From NCBI RefSeq assembly GCF_001544515.1, contig NZ_FCOL02000001.1:1-64000 (forward strand): a stretch of 64,000 nucleotides of DNA, read 5' to 3'. The stretch is from Caballeronia terrestris. Lineage in GTDB: Bacteria > Pseudomonadota > Gammaproteobacteria > Burkholderiales > Burkholderiaceae. How positions within the stretch are numbered: the first letter of the stretch is position 1; every line of letters starts with the position of its first letter. Positions 34,449 through 42,972 of this stretch are shown here, piece by piece. The notes under the pieces were generated by a model. The model saw nothing but the letters and a program-made list of their open reading frames with translations. It did no database searches and had not been told where the DNA came from. A program made the position numbers and the translations under genes.

Positions 34449-35279
34449 ATGACCGAAGACAACGCTTTTAACGCATCGCTCGATGCGGGCCTGAGCGGCG
34501 CGACGCGCCTGTATTTCATCGTCGGCGATCCGATCGCGCAGGTGCGCTCGCCCGCCGGCGTGACCGCGGCGTTGCGCGCGGCCGGCCGCGACGCGATCGT
34601 CGTTCCCGCGCACGTCGCGCCGGACGACCTGCCCGCGTTCTTCACGGCCGTCACAGCGATGCGCAACGTCGACGGCGTGATCATCACCGTGCCGCACAAA
34701 TTCAGCGCGGCGCAGTTCTGCGCTTCGTTCACCGATCAGGCCGCGTTCCTCGGCGCGGTCAACACGCTGCGCCGCAACACCGACGGCACCTGGCACGGAA
34801 CGATGTGCGACGGCACGGGTTTCGTGACCGCACTCGCCGATGCCGGCTGCGAGCTGAAGGGCAAGCGCGCGCTCCTGGTCGGCGCGGGCGGCGCGGGCTC
34901 GGCGATCGGCCACGCGCTCGTCAACAAGGGCGTGGCCTCGCTCGCAGTACGCGACAACGACACCGAGCGCACCGACGCGCTCGTCGCGCGGCTGAACGCG
35001 CTGAAGCTGGGAAGCGTGAGCATCGCTGATGGCGATGTGCGCGCGGAAACCTACGACGTCGTCGTGAACGCGTCGCCGATGGGCATGCGCGCCGACGATC
35101 CGCTGCCGATCGACGTCTCGCGGCTCGCGGCGACGACCTTCGTCGGAGACGTGGTGACCAAGCCGCCGCTCACGCCGTTCATCGAAGCGGCCCGCGCGCG
35201 CGGCTGCCCGACCGTCACCGGCACGCAGATGTTCGGGCGCGTGTGCGACCGCATCGTGGAGTTTTTGATCGAGGTGTAA
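34449..35279 (+). CDS. Shikimate-dehydrogenase-like oxidoreductase (AroE superfamily), altered substrate site
   Basis: The 276-residue protein has the AroE fold signatures: catalytic Lys84 (VPHK), Asn105 (GAVNT), Asp121 and the NAD(P) loop GAGGAG at 145-150. In E. coli AroE, Ser14 and Ser16 of the SKS segment bind the shikimate carboxylate; here the equivalent is QVRS, with Val32 replacing the first Ser while Ser34 is kept. The NTDG motif around the catalytic Asp is MCDG. It is thus not the housekeeping enzyme and may act on a different hydroaromatic acid. GGAGG lies before the ATG. It is divergent from the KstD-like gene and upstream of a ShiA-like transporter gene on the other strand. Confidence 0.85.
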   Translation: MTEDNAFNASLDAGLSGATRLYFIVGDPIAQVRSPAGVTAALRAAGRDAIVVPAHVAPDDLPAFFTAVTAMRNVDGVIITVPHKFSAAQFCASFTDQAAFLGAVNTLRRNTDGTWHGTMCDGTGFVTALADAGCELKGKRALLVGAGGAGSAIGHALVNKGVASLAVRDNDTERTDALVARLNALKLGSVSIADGDVRAETYDVVVNASPMGMRADDPLPIDVSRLAATTFVGDVVTKPPLTPFIEAARARGCPTVTGTQMFGRVCDRIVEFLIEV

Positions 35280-35386
35280 GGCCGACCCATCGCTTGGACT
35301 ACCTGCGAATGCGGGGTTTCGCACGTTCGTGCGGAAGACTAGATTTGTGACTCCCGAATGTGCCGCACGCGGCAAGGAGACAAGCG

Positions 35387-35626
35387 ATGGACGGAACTCC
35401 AGTCGAATACAAGGGATGGGGACTCACTCCCATCGTCTCCCGCACACCAGACGCCTTTCTCGTCGTGCTGCTCGTGGAAAAGCCGAACGGCATCCGGCGC
35501 GCGATGGGTCCCCTCGGGAAGTTCGGATCGGCCGCGGCCGCGTGTTCTTTCGCGATCGAATACGGCAAGGCAACCGTCGACGGATTGCCGCCTCCGGGCC
35601 CGAGTCAGGAAGCAGCGGGAAAATAG
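35387..35626 (+). CDS. Small soluble hypothetical protein, 79 residues
   Basis: The ATG at 35387 follows AAGGAG closely. The product starts MDGTPVEYKGWGLTPIV and contains FAIEYGKATVDG. It has no membrane segment, and its beta-rich pattern looks like a small single-fold protein, but I cannot name the family with confidence. A strong bidirectional hairpin follows. The gene sits between the SDH-like gene and the MFS gene without an obvious role in the cassette. Confidence 0.65.
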   Translation: MDGTPVEYKGWGLTPIVSRTPDAFLVVLLVEKPNGIRRAMGPLGKFGSAAAACSFAIEYGKATVDGLPPPGPSQEAAGK

Positions 35627-35658
35627 CCACGCGCGACGCGTGGCTCGATACCAAAAGA

Positions 35659-35685
35659 AAAGGCCACGCATCGAGCGTGGCCTTT
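35659..35685. terminator. Bidirectional terminator
   Basis: AAAGGCCACGC (35659-35669) pairs with 35675-35685 around an ATCGA loop, giving A-rich and T-rich ends in both directions. It separates the small gene at 35387 from the convergent MFS gene. Confidence 0.85.
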
Positions 35686-35708
35686 GCATTTACAACACTA
35701 CTTTTCTA

Positions 35709-37118
35709 TCAGGCAGACGCCTTCGCCAGCTTCTCTTCGGCGACCGTCTGTCCGCGCAGCCGGTCGTACTCGGCCTTGTCGAGCGGAACGGCGTCGGGTT
35801 CGCCGAGCTGGCTCATCGGCACACGATACGTCTCCCGTGCGCTCCAGGCAGCGAGCGCCGCGATGATCGTGACAGCCAGGGTGATCGAACCGACCGTCAG
35901 CGGGATGTTCGTCGATCCGGGCGGTGCCACCAGTGCGAAGAGCGCGGGCAACAAAGCCGTGATCAGCGTGCCGACGTTCTGCGAGATCGCCATCGCCGAG
36001 ACGCGGGAGCGCGTCGGGAACAGTTCCGGGTAGAAGCTCGGGAAGATCGCGTTATAGCCCTGGTACACGATGCCCCACATCAAGAGCGACATCACGATCG
36101 CAAACGGCACGTTGTGGATGCTGATCGCGTAGAGGTAGCCGAACGAGAGCAGCCCCGAGCCGATTGCGCCGAAAATCACCGGAATCCGGCGGCCAATGCG
36201 GTCCGACAAGTCGCCGATGTACGGAATCACGAGCACCGCGAGGATGTTGCCGGCGACCGGAATCCACAGGTACACGCTCTTGTGAAAGCCGATGCCGTAC
36301 GAAGCCTGCACCGCGTAAGCCGCCCCGAAGATCGTCGCGACGACCGGGATCACGTTCATCAGCGCCATGCAGACGACGCGGAACATGTCCTTCGAGCTGT
36401 ATTTGAACGCTTCCGCGATCGGCGATTTCGGCACTTCCGCTGCAACGGCTTCCTTCGAGAAGGCCGGCGTTTCGTCGACTTCACGGCGGATGATGTAGCC
36501 CGCGAACAGCACGCCAGCGGAGAGCAGGAACGGAATGCGCCAGCCCCACGAATTGAACATGTCTTCCGGCATGAAGTACGCGAGCGGCAGGAAGATCGCG
36601 GCGGCCAGGATCTGGCCGGCCTGCACGCCCTGCAGCGTAAAGCTTGCGTAGTAGCCGCGTCGGCCGAAAGGCGCGTGTTCGAGAATCATCGAGCTCGCGC
36701 CGGAGATTTCGCCGGCGACCGCGAAGCCCTGGGCCAGGCGCAGCACGACGAGCAGCGCCGGAGCGAGCATGCCGATCTGGTGATACGTCGGCAGGAGACC
36801 AACCGCCATCGTCGATGCGCCCATCAGGAACATGCAGACCAGCAGTACGGTTTTACGGCCGTGCGTGTCGCCCCAGTGACCGAGGACGAACGCGCCGATC
36901 GGACGCGCCACGTAACCTACGCCATACGTCGCGAGCGACGCGACGATCGCGATCTTCGGGTCGCCCGACGGGAAAAACAATTGCGGGAAGATCAGCGCGG
37001 CAGCCTGCGCATAGATAAAGAAGTCGTAATACTCGAGCGCCGAGCCGATCCAGCCGCTCGCGGTGGCCTTCTTCGCCTGACGGCCGCCGTGCTCTTCGTG
37101 GTCCATGGAACCAGCCAT
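35709..37118 (-). CDS. MFS transporter of metabolite:H+ symporter type (ShiA-like)
   Basis: The 469-residue protein starts with the pattern ATASGWIGSALEYYDFFIYA, typical of the metabolite:proton symporter group that includes ShiA, KgtP and ProP. It also carries GHWGDTHGRKTVL and RLAQGFAVAGEISGA. Twelve membrane segments are predicted. It is flanked by two SDH-like genes, so uptake of shikimate, quinate or a related ring acid is likely. GGAGAC precedes the ATG at 37118. A copy of a PcaR-like motif (37327-37339) lies about 210 bases upstream, the same sequence as beside the IclR gene, which suggests common control. Confidence 0.88.
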   Translation of the reverse strand: MAGSMDHEEHGGRQAKKATASGWIGSALEYYDFFIYAQAAALIFPQLFFPSGDPKIAIVASLATYGVGYVARPIGAFVLGHWGDTHGRKTVLLVCMFLMGASTMAVGLLPTYHQIGMLAPALLVVLRLAQGFAVAGEISGASSMILEHAPFGRRGYYASFTLQGVQAGQILAAAIFLPLAYFMPEDMFNSWGWRIPFLLSAGVLFAGYIIRREVDETPAFSKEAVAAEVPKSPIAEAFKYSSKDMFRVVCMALMNVIPVVATIFGAAYAVQASYGIGFHKSVYLWIPVAGNILAVLVIPYIGDLSDRIGRRIPVIFGAIGSGLLSFGYLYAISIHNVPFAIVMSLLMWGIVYQGYNAIFPSFYPELFPTRSRVSAMAISQNVGTLITALLPALFALVAPPGSTNIPLTVGSITLAVTIIAALAAWSARETYRVPMSQLGEPDAVPLDKAEYDRLRGQTVAEEKLAKASA

Positions 37119-37326
37119 GTTTGTCTCCAGTTTTGATGAATGGGTTGAATCCTGACTTGCTTGATCTGCGGCAGAACGGCGCGCCAGCGACACGGCAAAA
37201 CGGGCCGGACGGGACTTCGATTGCCTCATCCGGCGACGCTTTCCGGTGCTTCGTTGATGGGTCGCGTCGGGGTGAGTGGAGAATATGAGACGGCGTTGCG
37301 GCGCACAATGCTCTTTGTAAAAAATT

Positions 37327-37339
37327 GCGCGATTATCGA
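37327..37339. promoter_or_regulatory. PcaR-like box upstream of MFS gene
   Basis: The minus strand reads TCGATAATCGCGC, preceded by GT (the plus-strand sequence continues AACGC). This resembles the PcaR/PobR-type IclR operator core GTTCGATAATCGCAC as I remember it. An identical 13-mer stands at 38355. Confidence 0.55.
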
Positions 37340-37401
37340 ACGCACATGTCCGATTAACGATCGATTTTCGGGTTAGCACTAACCAGGCAGATTGCTTGCG
37401 G

Positions 37402-38265
37402 TCACCGTGCCAGCGCTTCCGGCACGAGCAAATCACGCAGGTACGAATCGTCGGCGCGGACGGACTCCGCCAGCCCCGGGTAGCCGAAGAAGTCGAGATA
37501 GAACGGCGTCTGCAGGATCAGCATGTCGAAGCCCGGTTCCGCGACCAGGCCACGGGAGCGCGCGGCGCGCAGGAGTGGCGTCGGCTGGTTCTTCATCAGG
37601 ATGTCGCAGAGCGCGGCGTGATCCGCGATGCGCGTGACGTCCACCGGCAGAGGATCAGTCGAGCTGAGCCCGAGCGGCGACGCGTTCACGATCACGTCGA
37701 AACCGGCCGGATCGTTCGACGGCGCATCGCTCGCGGCGATGCCGAAGTCGCGCCGCAAAAGCGCCGCGAGCTGCCGTGCCTTTTCCCGATCAGGATCGAA
37801 GAGCGCGATTTCGCCGACGCCGGCCGCCGCCAGCGCCGTCGTGACCGCCGATGCCGCGCCGCCCGCGCCGATCACGAGCACGCGCCGCCCCGCGTAGGCG
37901 ATGCCCGCGCGATCGAGCGAGCGCATGAAGCCCAGGCCGTCGAAGAGTTCGCCTTCGAGTTCGCCCGCCGCGTTGCGCCGCACGGCGTTGACCGCGTTCG
38001 CCGCGCGCGCCGCCGCCGACGGACGATCGACGATGGCCGTCGCCGCCGCCTTGTGCGGAATCGAAAGCGAGACGCCGCCGACCGTCGGCGATTCGAGCAA
38101 CGCACGCAGTGTCGCTTCGAGCTGTGCGGCGGGCACGCGCAGCGGCACCATCGCGGCATCGATGCCGTGGCGCGCGAAAATCGAGTTGAAGACTTCGGGC
38201 GCGCGCACCTGATCGATCGGATCGGCGATGCAGAAGAAAAGTCGGGTCGTGCCGGTGATGTGCAT
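37402..38265 (-). CDS. Second shikimate-dehydrogenase-like protein, carboxylate-binding serines lost
   Basis: The 287-residue protein keeps the AroE catalytic Lys72 (IPHK), Asn93 and Asp109 and the nucleotide loop GAGGAA (133-138). The Ser-x-Ser that holds the shikimate carboxylate in AroE is replaced by QVRA: Val20 and Ala22. Both serines are therefore missing, more divergent than the paralogue at 34449. The catalytic Asp lies in LFDG instead of NTDG. The substrate is probably a hydroaromatic compound that differs from shikimate at C1. The start at 38265 (MHITGTT) gives the standard family N-terminus. It is upstream of the ShiA-like transporter and divergent from the IclR gene. Confidence 0.82.
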   Translation of the reverse strand: MHITGTTRLFFCIADPIDQVRAPEVFNSIFARHGIDAAMVPLRVPAAQLEATLRALLESPTVGGVSLSIPHKAAATAIVDRPSAAARAANAVNAVRRNAAGELEGELFDGLGFMRSLDRAGIAYAGRRVLVIGAGGAASAVTTALAAAGVGEIALFDPDREKARQLAALLRRDFGIAASDAPSNDPAGFDVIVNASPLGLSSTDPLPVDVTRIADHAALCDILMKNQPTPLLRAARSRGLVAEPGFDMLILQTPFYLDFFGYPGLAESVRADDSYLRDLLVPEALAR

Positions 38266-38354
38266 GATGTCGGGGTCCAGTGGGGTCGGGATCGGATGGA
38301 GCGAAGCATAGGAGCCGCACCAACGCCCGGACAACGCGAACCTCAGCAACACGA

Positions 38355-38367
38355 TCGATAATCGCGC
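38355..38367. promoter_or_regulatory. PcaR-like box between SDH-like and IclR genes
   Basis: TCGATAATCGCGC at 38355-38367 is identical to the minus-strand motif at 37327-37339. It sits 41 bases before the IclR start and 90 bases before the divergent SDH-like start, where an IclR regulator could control both. Confidence 0.55.
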
Positions 38368-38407
38368 ATACTGTTTCACTCATCGCACGAAATGAGGGTT
38401 ACTCCCG

Positions 38408-39178
38408 ATGACCAAGCCACCGCTCGACAAGCGTGACTGGATCGCCGGCCTGGAGAAAGGGCTCGCGATCCTCGAAGCATTCGACGACCAGCACGCCCGC
38501 ATGACGCCGACGCAAGCCGCGATGCGCACCGGCATGACGCGCACTGCCGCGCGGCGTTATCTGCTGACGCTCGAGCATCTCGGCTACGTGCAGACGGACG
38601 GGAAGCTCTTCGGGCTGACGCCGCGCGTGCTGCGCGTCGGCTGGTCGTATTTCGATTCGGCGCGACTGCCGCGTACGGTCCAGCCGTATCTGCAGCAACT
38701 AAGCGCGACGCTCAACGAATCGGTCTACGTGAGCGTGCTCGACGAGTGGGAACTGGTCTTCATCGCGCGCAACGGCACCTCGCGCGTGATGACGACGGGC
38801 TTCGTGCTCGGCGCGCGCGTGCCGGCGCCGCTGACGTCGCCGGGGGTCGTGCTGCTTGCGTACAAGCCCGATGAGGACGCCGTGCGGCAATGGCTGGAAG
38901 GCACTGAACTCAAGCCGTTCACGCCGCACACGATGACCAACAAGACGAAGCTGCACGAGAAGATCCGTCAGGCGCGCGCGGATGGCTTCGCCGTGATCGA
39001 GGAACAGTTGCAGATCGGAGTACGGGGTATCGCGGTGCCAATGAAGGACCGGCACGGGCAAGTGGTCGCGGCGCTGAGCACGAACATGGTGATCGGCAAG
39101 GAGACGACCGAGGCGGCGCTCGCGCGCGTGTTGCATCCGCTGCAAGAGACCGCGCTCGCGATGCTGAATGTGATTTAG
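38408..39178 (+). CDS. IclR-family regulator of the PcaR/PobR type
   Basis: The 256-residue protein begins with DWIAGLEKGLAILEAFDDQHARMTPT, the typical start of PcaR/PcaU/PobR regulators of protocatechuate and 4-hydroxybenzoate genes. The winged helix (about 10-75, with TRTAARRYLLTLEHLGYV) is followed by the effector domain ending GVRGIAVPMKDRHGQVVAALS. It is divergent from the SDH-like gene at 37402. A 13-bp motif resembling the PcaR site occurs in its promoter and upstream of the transporter. A hydroaromatic or aromatic acid is the likely effector. Confidence 0.88.
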   Translation: MTKPPLDKRDWIAGLEKGLAILEAFDDQHARMTPTQAAMRTGMTRTAARRYLLTLEHLGYVQTDGKLFGLTPRVLRVGWSYFDSARLPRTVQPYLQQLSATLNESVYVSVLDEWELVFIARNGTSRVMTTGFVLGARVPAPLTSPGVVLLAYKPDEDAVRQWLEGTELKPFTPHTMTNKTKLHEKIRQARADGFAVIEEQLQIGVRGIAVPMKDRHGQVVAALSTNMVIGKETTEAALARVLHPLQETALAMLNVI

Positions 39179-39435
39179 GCGGCTGGATGCTTTAAGGCAT
39201 CAGCAGATCGCCCGCGCGCGGCGAGCGATGAAGGGGATCGCCTTTGGCGAAACATCCTTCTTCGATACTTGCTGCGAATATCACAAAATGCTTGCACTAG
39301 AGAGGCGCTCGCACGGCGCGCCTCTTGGCGAAAAGCCCCGGATGGTAGCGCAAAACGCGATCGCGGAACCGGTTTCATCGATCGCCCGATCAAGGCACAA
39401 TGCGAGAACCCAAAACATCACGGAGACTTCACCAC

Positions 39436-40611
39436 ATGGCTTCGATTGCCCCTTCCGCCTGCCTGCCCCGCGACCTCGACGACGCCCTTCTGATCGGCCG
39501 CGTGTGGCGCGCGGCGCCCGTCGACGGCCCTTCGGTCGTGGCCGTGCGCCGGGGCGAAGTGTTCGACATCACGTCGAGCGCGCCCACCACCGCGGACCTC
39601 TTCGATCGCGCCGACATGCTCGACATCGCGCGCAATGCGCCGGGCGAATCGCTCGGACGCGTGGAAGCGTTGATCGAGGGCGCGTTGAAGGGTTCGTCTT
39701 CGGCGGTGCAATTGCTCGCGCCCTGCGACGTGCAGGCGATCAAGGCGTGCGGCGTCACGTTCGCCGTGAGTTTGCTGGAGCGCGTGATCGAGGAGCAGGC
39801 CGGCGGCGACGCCAGCAAGGCCGAGGAAGTGCGCGCGACGATCCACAAGCTGATCGGCGCGGATCTATCGCAGATCAAGCCGGGGTCGGAAGCAGCGGCG
39901 GCGCTCAAGGCCGAGCTCGAACGGCGCGGCGCGTGGTCGCAATACATGGAGGTCGGCATCGGGCCGGATGCGGAGGTGTTCACGAAGTCGCAACCGATGT
40001 CGTCGGTGGGGTTCGGAGCGAGTGTTGGGCTGCATCCGATGTCGGAGTGGAACAATCCGGAGCCGGAGATCGTGCTGGCGGTGAACGCGCGCGGCGAGAT
40101 CGTCGGGGCGACGCTGGGTAATGACGTGAACCTGCGCGATATCGAAGGGCGCAGTGCGCTGTTGCTCGGCAAGGCGAAGGACAACAACGGTTCTTGCGCG
40201 ATTGGCCCGTTCGTGCGGCTCTTCGATGAGCGCTTCACGCTGGATACCGTGCGTGAGTCGCGCGTGAGTCTCGAGATTGCCGGCACCGATGGCTTCGTGC
40301 TCGACGGCGTGAGCCACATGCGTGAGATCAGCCGCGATCCGACGGATCTCGTCGGGCAGACGCATGGCGCGCATCATCAATACCCTGATGGCTTCATGCT
40401 GTTCCTCGGCACGATGTTCTCGCCGATCAAGGATCGCGATGCGCCCGGAGGTGGGTTCACGCATCACGCGGGCGATGTGGTAACGATCGCTACGCCGGCG
40501 ATCGGGGCGCTCGTCAATCCGGTCGCGCAGTCGACGGAGATTCCTGCGTGGGATTTTGGCGTGCGCGCGCTTTACGCGAGTCTTGCGCGGCGCGGGCTGT
40601 TGAAGGGCTGA
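39436..40611 (+). CDS. Fumarylacetoacetate hydrolase (FAH) superfamily enzyme, sugar-acid dehydratase type
   Basis: The 391-residue protein carries the FAH fold with the metal-binding block NNPEPEIVLAVNARGEI in its central part and YPDGFMLFLGTMFSP near 330. The length is greater than that of LRA6-type hydrolases (about 280) and matches the group of FAH-family 2-keto-3-deoxypentonate dehydratases known from Herbaspirillum and Azospirillum (AraD1-like). That reaction makes alpha-ketoglutarate semialdehyde from 2-keto-3-deoxyarabinonate or -xylonate. It stands alone on the plus strand. The assignment to dehydratase rather than hydrolase is from memory of family lengths and is moderate. The start was put at ATG 39436. 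Confidence 0.75.
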   Translation: MASIAPSACLPRDLDDALLIGRVWRAAPVDGPSVVAVRRGEVFDITSSAPTTADLFDRADMLDIARNAPGESLGRVEALIEGALKGSSSAVQLLAPCDVQAIKACGVTFAVSLLERVIEEQAGGDASKAEEVRATIHKLIGADLSQIKPGSEAAAALKAELERRGAWSQYMEVGIGPDAEVFTKSQPMSSVGFGASVGLHPMSEWNNPEPEIVLAVNARGEIVGATLGNDVNLRDIEGRSALLLGKAKDNNGSCAIGPFVRLFDERFTLDTVRESRVSLEIAGTDGFVLDGVSHMREISRDPTDLVGQTHGAHHQYPDGFMLFLGTMFSPIKDRDAPGGGFTHHAGDVVTIATPAIGALVNPVAQSTEIPAWDFGVRALYASLARRGLLKG

Positions 40612-40618
40612 GCCTGAT

Positions 40619-40648
40619 TTGATGCGCTTTGGCTCCTAAGCGCATCAA
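40619..40648. terminator. Hairpin between convergent FAH and antiporter genes
   Basis: TTGATGCGCTT (40619-40629) pairs perfectly with AAGCGCATCAA (40638-40648). No long T run follows. The arm shares TTGATGCGC with the hairpin at 56622. Confidence 0.6.
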
Positions 40649-40654
40649 GCCGCC

Positions 40655-41740
40655 TTAAGGCACCACGGACAAAAACAAAAACGACGCAAAGATCACAAGA
40701 TGGACGACGCCTTGCAGCACGGTCGAACGGCCGGTGCCAAGCGTGATGACACTGACGATAAGCGTCAAAGCCAGCATGACGATTTCCTTCGGCTCAAGGC
40801 CGAGCGAAATCGGCTGCCCGATGGCAATCGATACGATCGCGACTGCAGGAATCGTTAGCCCGATACTGGCCAGCGCCGAACCGAGTGCAAGGTTCAAGCT
40901 GGTCTGCAAGCGATTGAGCCGCGCCGCGCGCAACGCAGCAAGCCCTTCAGGCAGCAACACGAGCGCCGCAATCACCACGCCGACGACAGCCTCCGGGGCC
41001 CCGGCCTTCGCGACACCCGCCTCGACCGCCGGCGACAGCAGCTTCGCGAGCCCGACCACCGCCACGAGCGACAGCAGCAATAACCCGACCGCCGACCACG
41101 CATGTGCCGCAGTCGGCGGCGGCGCATGCACTTCGTCTTCGGCGTTGGGATCGCGCGCCGGCACGAACGGCAGAAAATAATCCCGATGGCGCACGGTCTG
41201 CACGAACACGAACACCACGTAAAGCACGAGCGAAATCACGCCGACAAACACCAGTTGCGAAATGGATAACTCCGGCCCGGTCACCGTGCTCGTGAAATTC
41301 GGCAACACCATCGTGAGTACGGAAAGCGCGCAAAGAATCGCAAGCGATGCACTCGCGCCCTGTAACTGAAAGTCTTGCACGTGATGCCGCAATCCGCCGA
41401 CGAGCAGACACAACCCGACGATCCCATTGCATACAATCATGATCGCGGCGAACACGGTATCGCGCGGCAGCGCGGCTTTCTCTGGCCCGCCCGTCAGCAT
41501 CACCGACACGATCAGCGCGACTTCGATGACCGTCACCGCGACCGCGAGCACCAGTGTGCCGAACGGCTCCCCGACGCGATGCGCGATCACTTCCGCATGG
41601 TGGACGGCCGCGAACACGGCGAACGCGAGCGCGACCGCCGCGAGCACCAGCAGAATCCCCCCCGACACGACGAGCGAAAGACCGAGCACCGCAATGGCGA
41701 CGATCGGCGAGAAAACGGTCCAGTCCAGCTTGAATTTCAT
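40655..41740 (-). CDS. CaCA-family cation/proton antiporter (ChaA-like)
   Basis: The 361-residue protein has about eleven membrane segments and two inverted repeats with acidic ion-coordination sites: GEPFGTLVLAVAVTVIEVALI (about 57-77) and VIAALVLLPEGLAALRAARL (about 255-275). These are the alpha-repeat signatures of Ca2+/H+ and Na+(K+)/H+ exchangers of the ChaA group, which protect against salt and alkaline stress. A hydrophilic loop (about 195-215) separates the halves. It is convergent with the FAH gene and not part of an obvious operon. Confidence 0.9.
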   Translation of the reverse strand: MKFKLDWTVFSPIVAIAVLGLSLVVSGGILLVLAAVALAFAVFAAVHHAEVIAHRVGEPFGTLVLAVAVTVIEVALIVSVMLTGGPEKAALPRDTVFAAIMIVCNGIVGLCLLVGGLRHHVQDFQLQGASASLAILCALSVLTMVLPNFTSTVTGPELSISQLVFVGVISLVLYVVFVFVQTVRHRDYFLPFVPARDPNAEDEVHAPPPTAAHAWSAVGLLLLSLVAVVGLAKLLSPAVEAGVAKAGAPEAVVGVVIAALVLLPEGLAALRAARLNRLQTSLNLALGSALASIGLTIPAVAIVSIAIGQPISLGLEPKEIVMLALTLIVSVITLGTGRSTVLQGVVHLVIFASFLFLSVVP

Positions 41741-41979
41741 CGGCGCTCCCGGGCGTGATTGTTGTCTGTTGATCGCATGGACACCGGGGCATCATAACCA
41801 ATACGCGCGCATTTCCCGCACGCGACACAGCAACGCGAGCGCGTTCGAAAGAATCGCGGGCACTTTTTGCCCTATCATCGATCCCACTCGATACAGTCTG
41901 ATGAAATTACTGCTGTATTCCTGCGTTCGGAACAAGAAGGCGCCAAGGCTCGTCGCGAGCCAGACACCCAAGGAAACGC

Positions 41980-42963
41980 ATGCTCGTCCCGCCAAAACTT
42001 CAAAACGAGAACGCACGGCTTGCCACGCTGCGTTCGCTGAACATCCTCGATACCGCGCCCGAAGAGCGCTTCGACCGTCTCACGCGTCTCGCGAAGCGCC
42101 TCTTCGGCGTGCCGATCGCGGTCGTGAGTCTCGTCGACGAGAACCGCCAGTGGTTCAAGTCGTGCGTCGGGCTGGACGCGACGGAGACGCCGCGCGACGT
42201 GTCGTTCTGCGCGCACGCGATCGCGCACGACGACATCCTGATGATCCCCGACGCCCGCGCCGATGAACGCTTTCACGACAACCCGCTCGTCACCCACGAG
42301 CCGGGCATCCGCTTCTATGCAGGCTGTCCGCTCACCGTGCCGAACGGCGCGAAGCTCGGCACGCTGTGCCTGATCGACGTGCGCCCGCGCGAACTCGACG
42401 ACGAAGACCGCGCGCTCCTTCACGATCTCGCGCGCATGGCCGAGCAGGAAATCGCGGCTGTCCATCTCGCAACGATGGACGAGCTCACGATGCTGTCGAA
42501 CCGGCGCGGTTTCGAGGCGCTCGCGCAGCACGCGCTGAACGTGTGCAAGCGGCTTGACAAGCACGCGTCGCTGCTTTTCTTCGACCTCAACGATTTCAAG
42601 CCGATCAACGATACCTACGGCCACGCCGAAGGCGATCGCGCGCTCGCGACCTTCGCCGATGTGCTACGCAATGCGTTGCGCGAGAGCGATGTGATCGGCC
42701 GGATCGGCGGGGACGAATTCGTCGCGCTGCTGACCGACGCGCAACCCGCCGAGACGCCGAAGGTGATCGAGCGCCTGCAGCAGGCACTCGACGAGAACAA
42801 CGCAGAGGCGCAGCGCGGCTACGACATTCGCTTCAGCGTCGGGCATACGGACTTCGATCCGCAGCGCCATGCATCGATCGCCGATCTGCTCGAAGTCAGC
42901 GACCGCAGGATGTACGAGCACAAGCAGTCGCAGAAATCCGCGCGCGGCAACGCGCGGCATTGA
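41980..42963 (+). CDS. GAF-GGDEF diguanylate cyclase
   Basis: The 327-residue protein has an N-terminal GAF domain (about 18-155; SLVDENRQWFKSCVGLDA, RFYAGCPLTVPNGAKLGTLC) and a C-terminal GGDEF domain. The catalytic sequence GGDEF is intact at 243-247. RESD at 234-237, five residues earlier, matches the inhibitory I-site, so product feedback by c-di-GMP is expected. No membrane segment is present, so the GAF domain senses a cytoplasmic ligand. AAGGAAA precedes the ATG. The PilZ protein at 50159 in this window is a possible receptor, without positional linkage. Confidence 0.93.
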   Translation: MLVPPKLQNENARLATLRSLNILDTAPEERFDRLTRLAKRLFGVPIAVVSLVDENRQWFKSCVGLDATETPRDVSFCAHAIAHDDILMIPDARADERFHDNPLVTHEPGIRFYAGCPLTVPNGAKLGTLCLIDVRPRELDDEDRALLHDLARMAEQEIAAVHLATMDELTMLSNRRGFEALAQHALNVCKRLDKHASLLFFDLNDFKPINDTYGHAEGDRALATFADVLRNALRESDVIGRIGGDEFVALLTDAQPAETPKVIERLQQALDENNAEAQRGYDIRFSVGHTDFDPQRHASIADLLEVSDRRMYEHKQSQKSARGNARH

Positions 42964-42972
42964 AAAAGCGCC

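Noticed and set aside
34449-35279. Housekeeping shikimate dehydrogenase aroE
   Set aside because: The carboxylate-binding Ser pair is altered and the gene sits in a catabolic cluster with its own regulator, so biosynthetic AroE is expected elsewhere.
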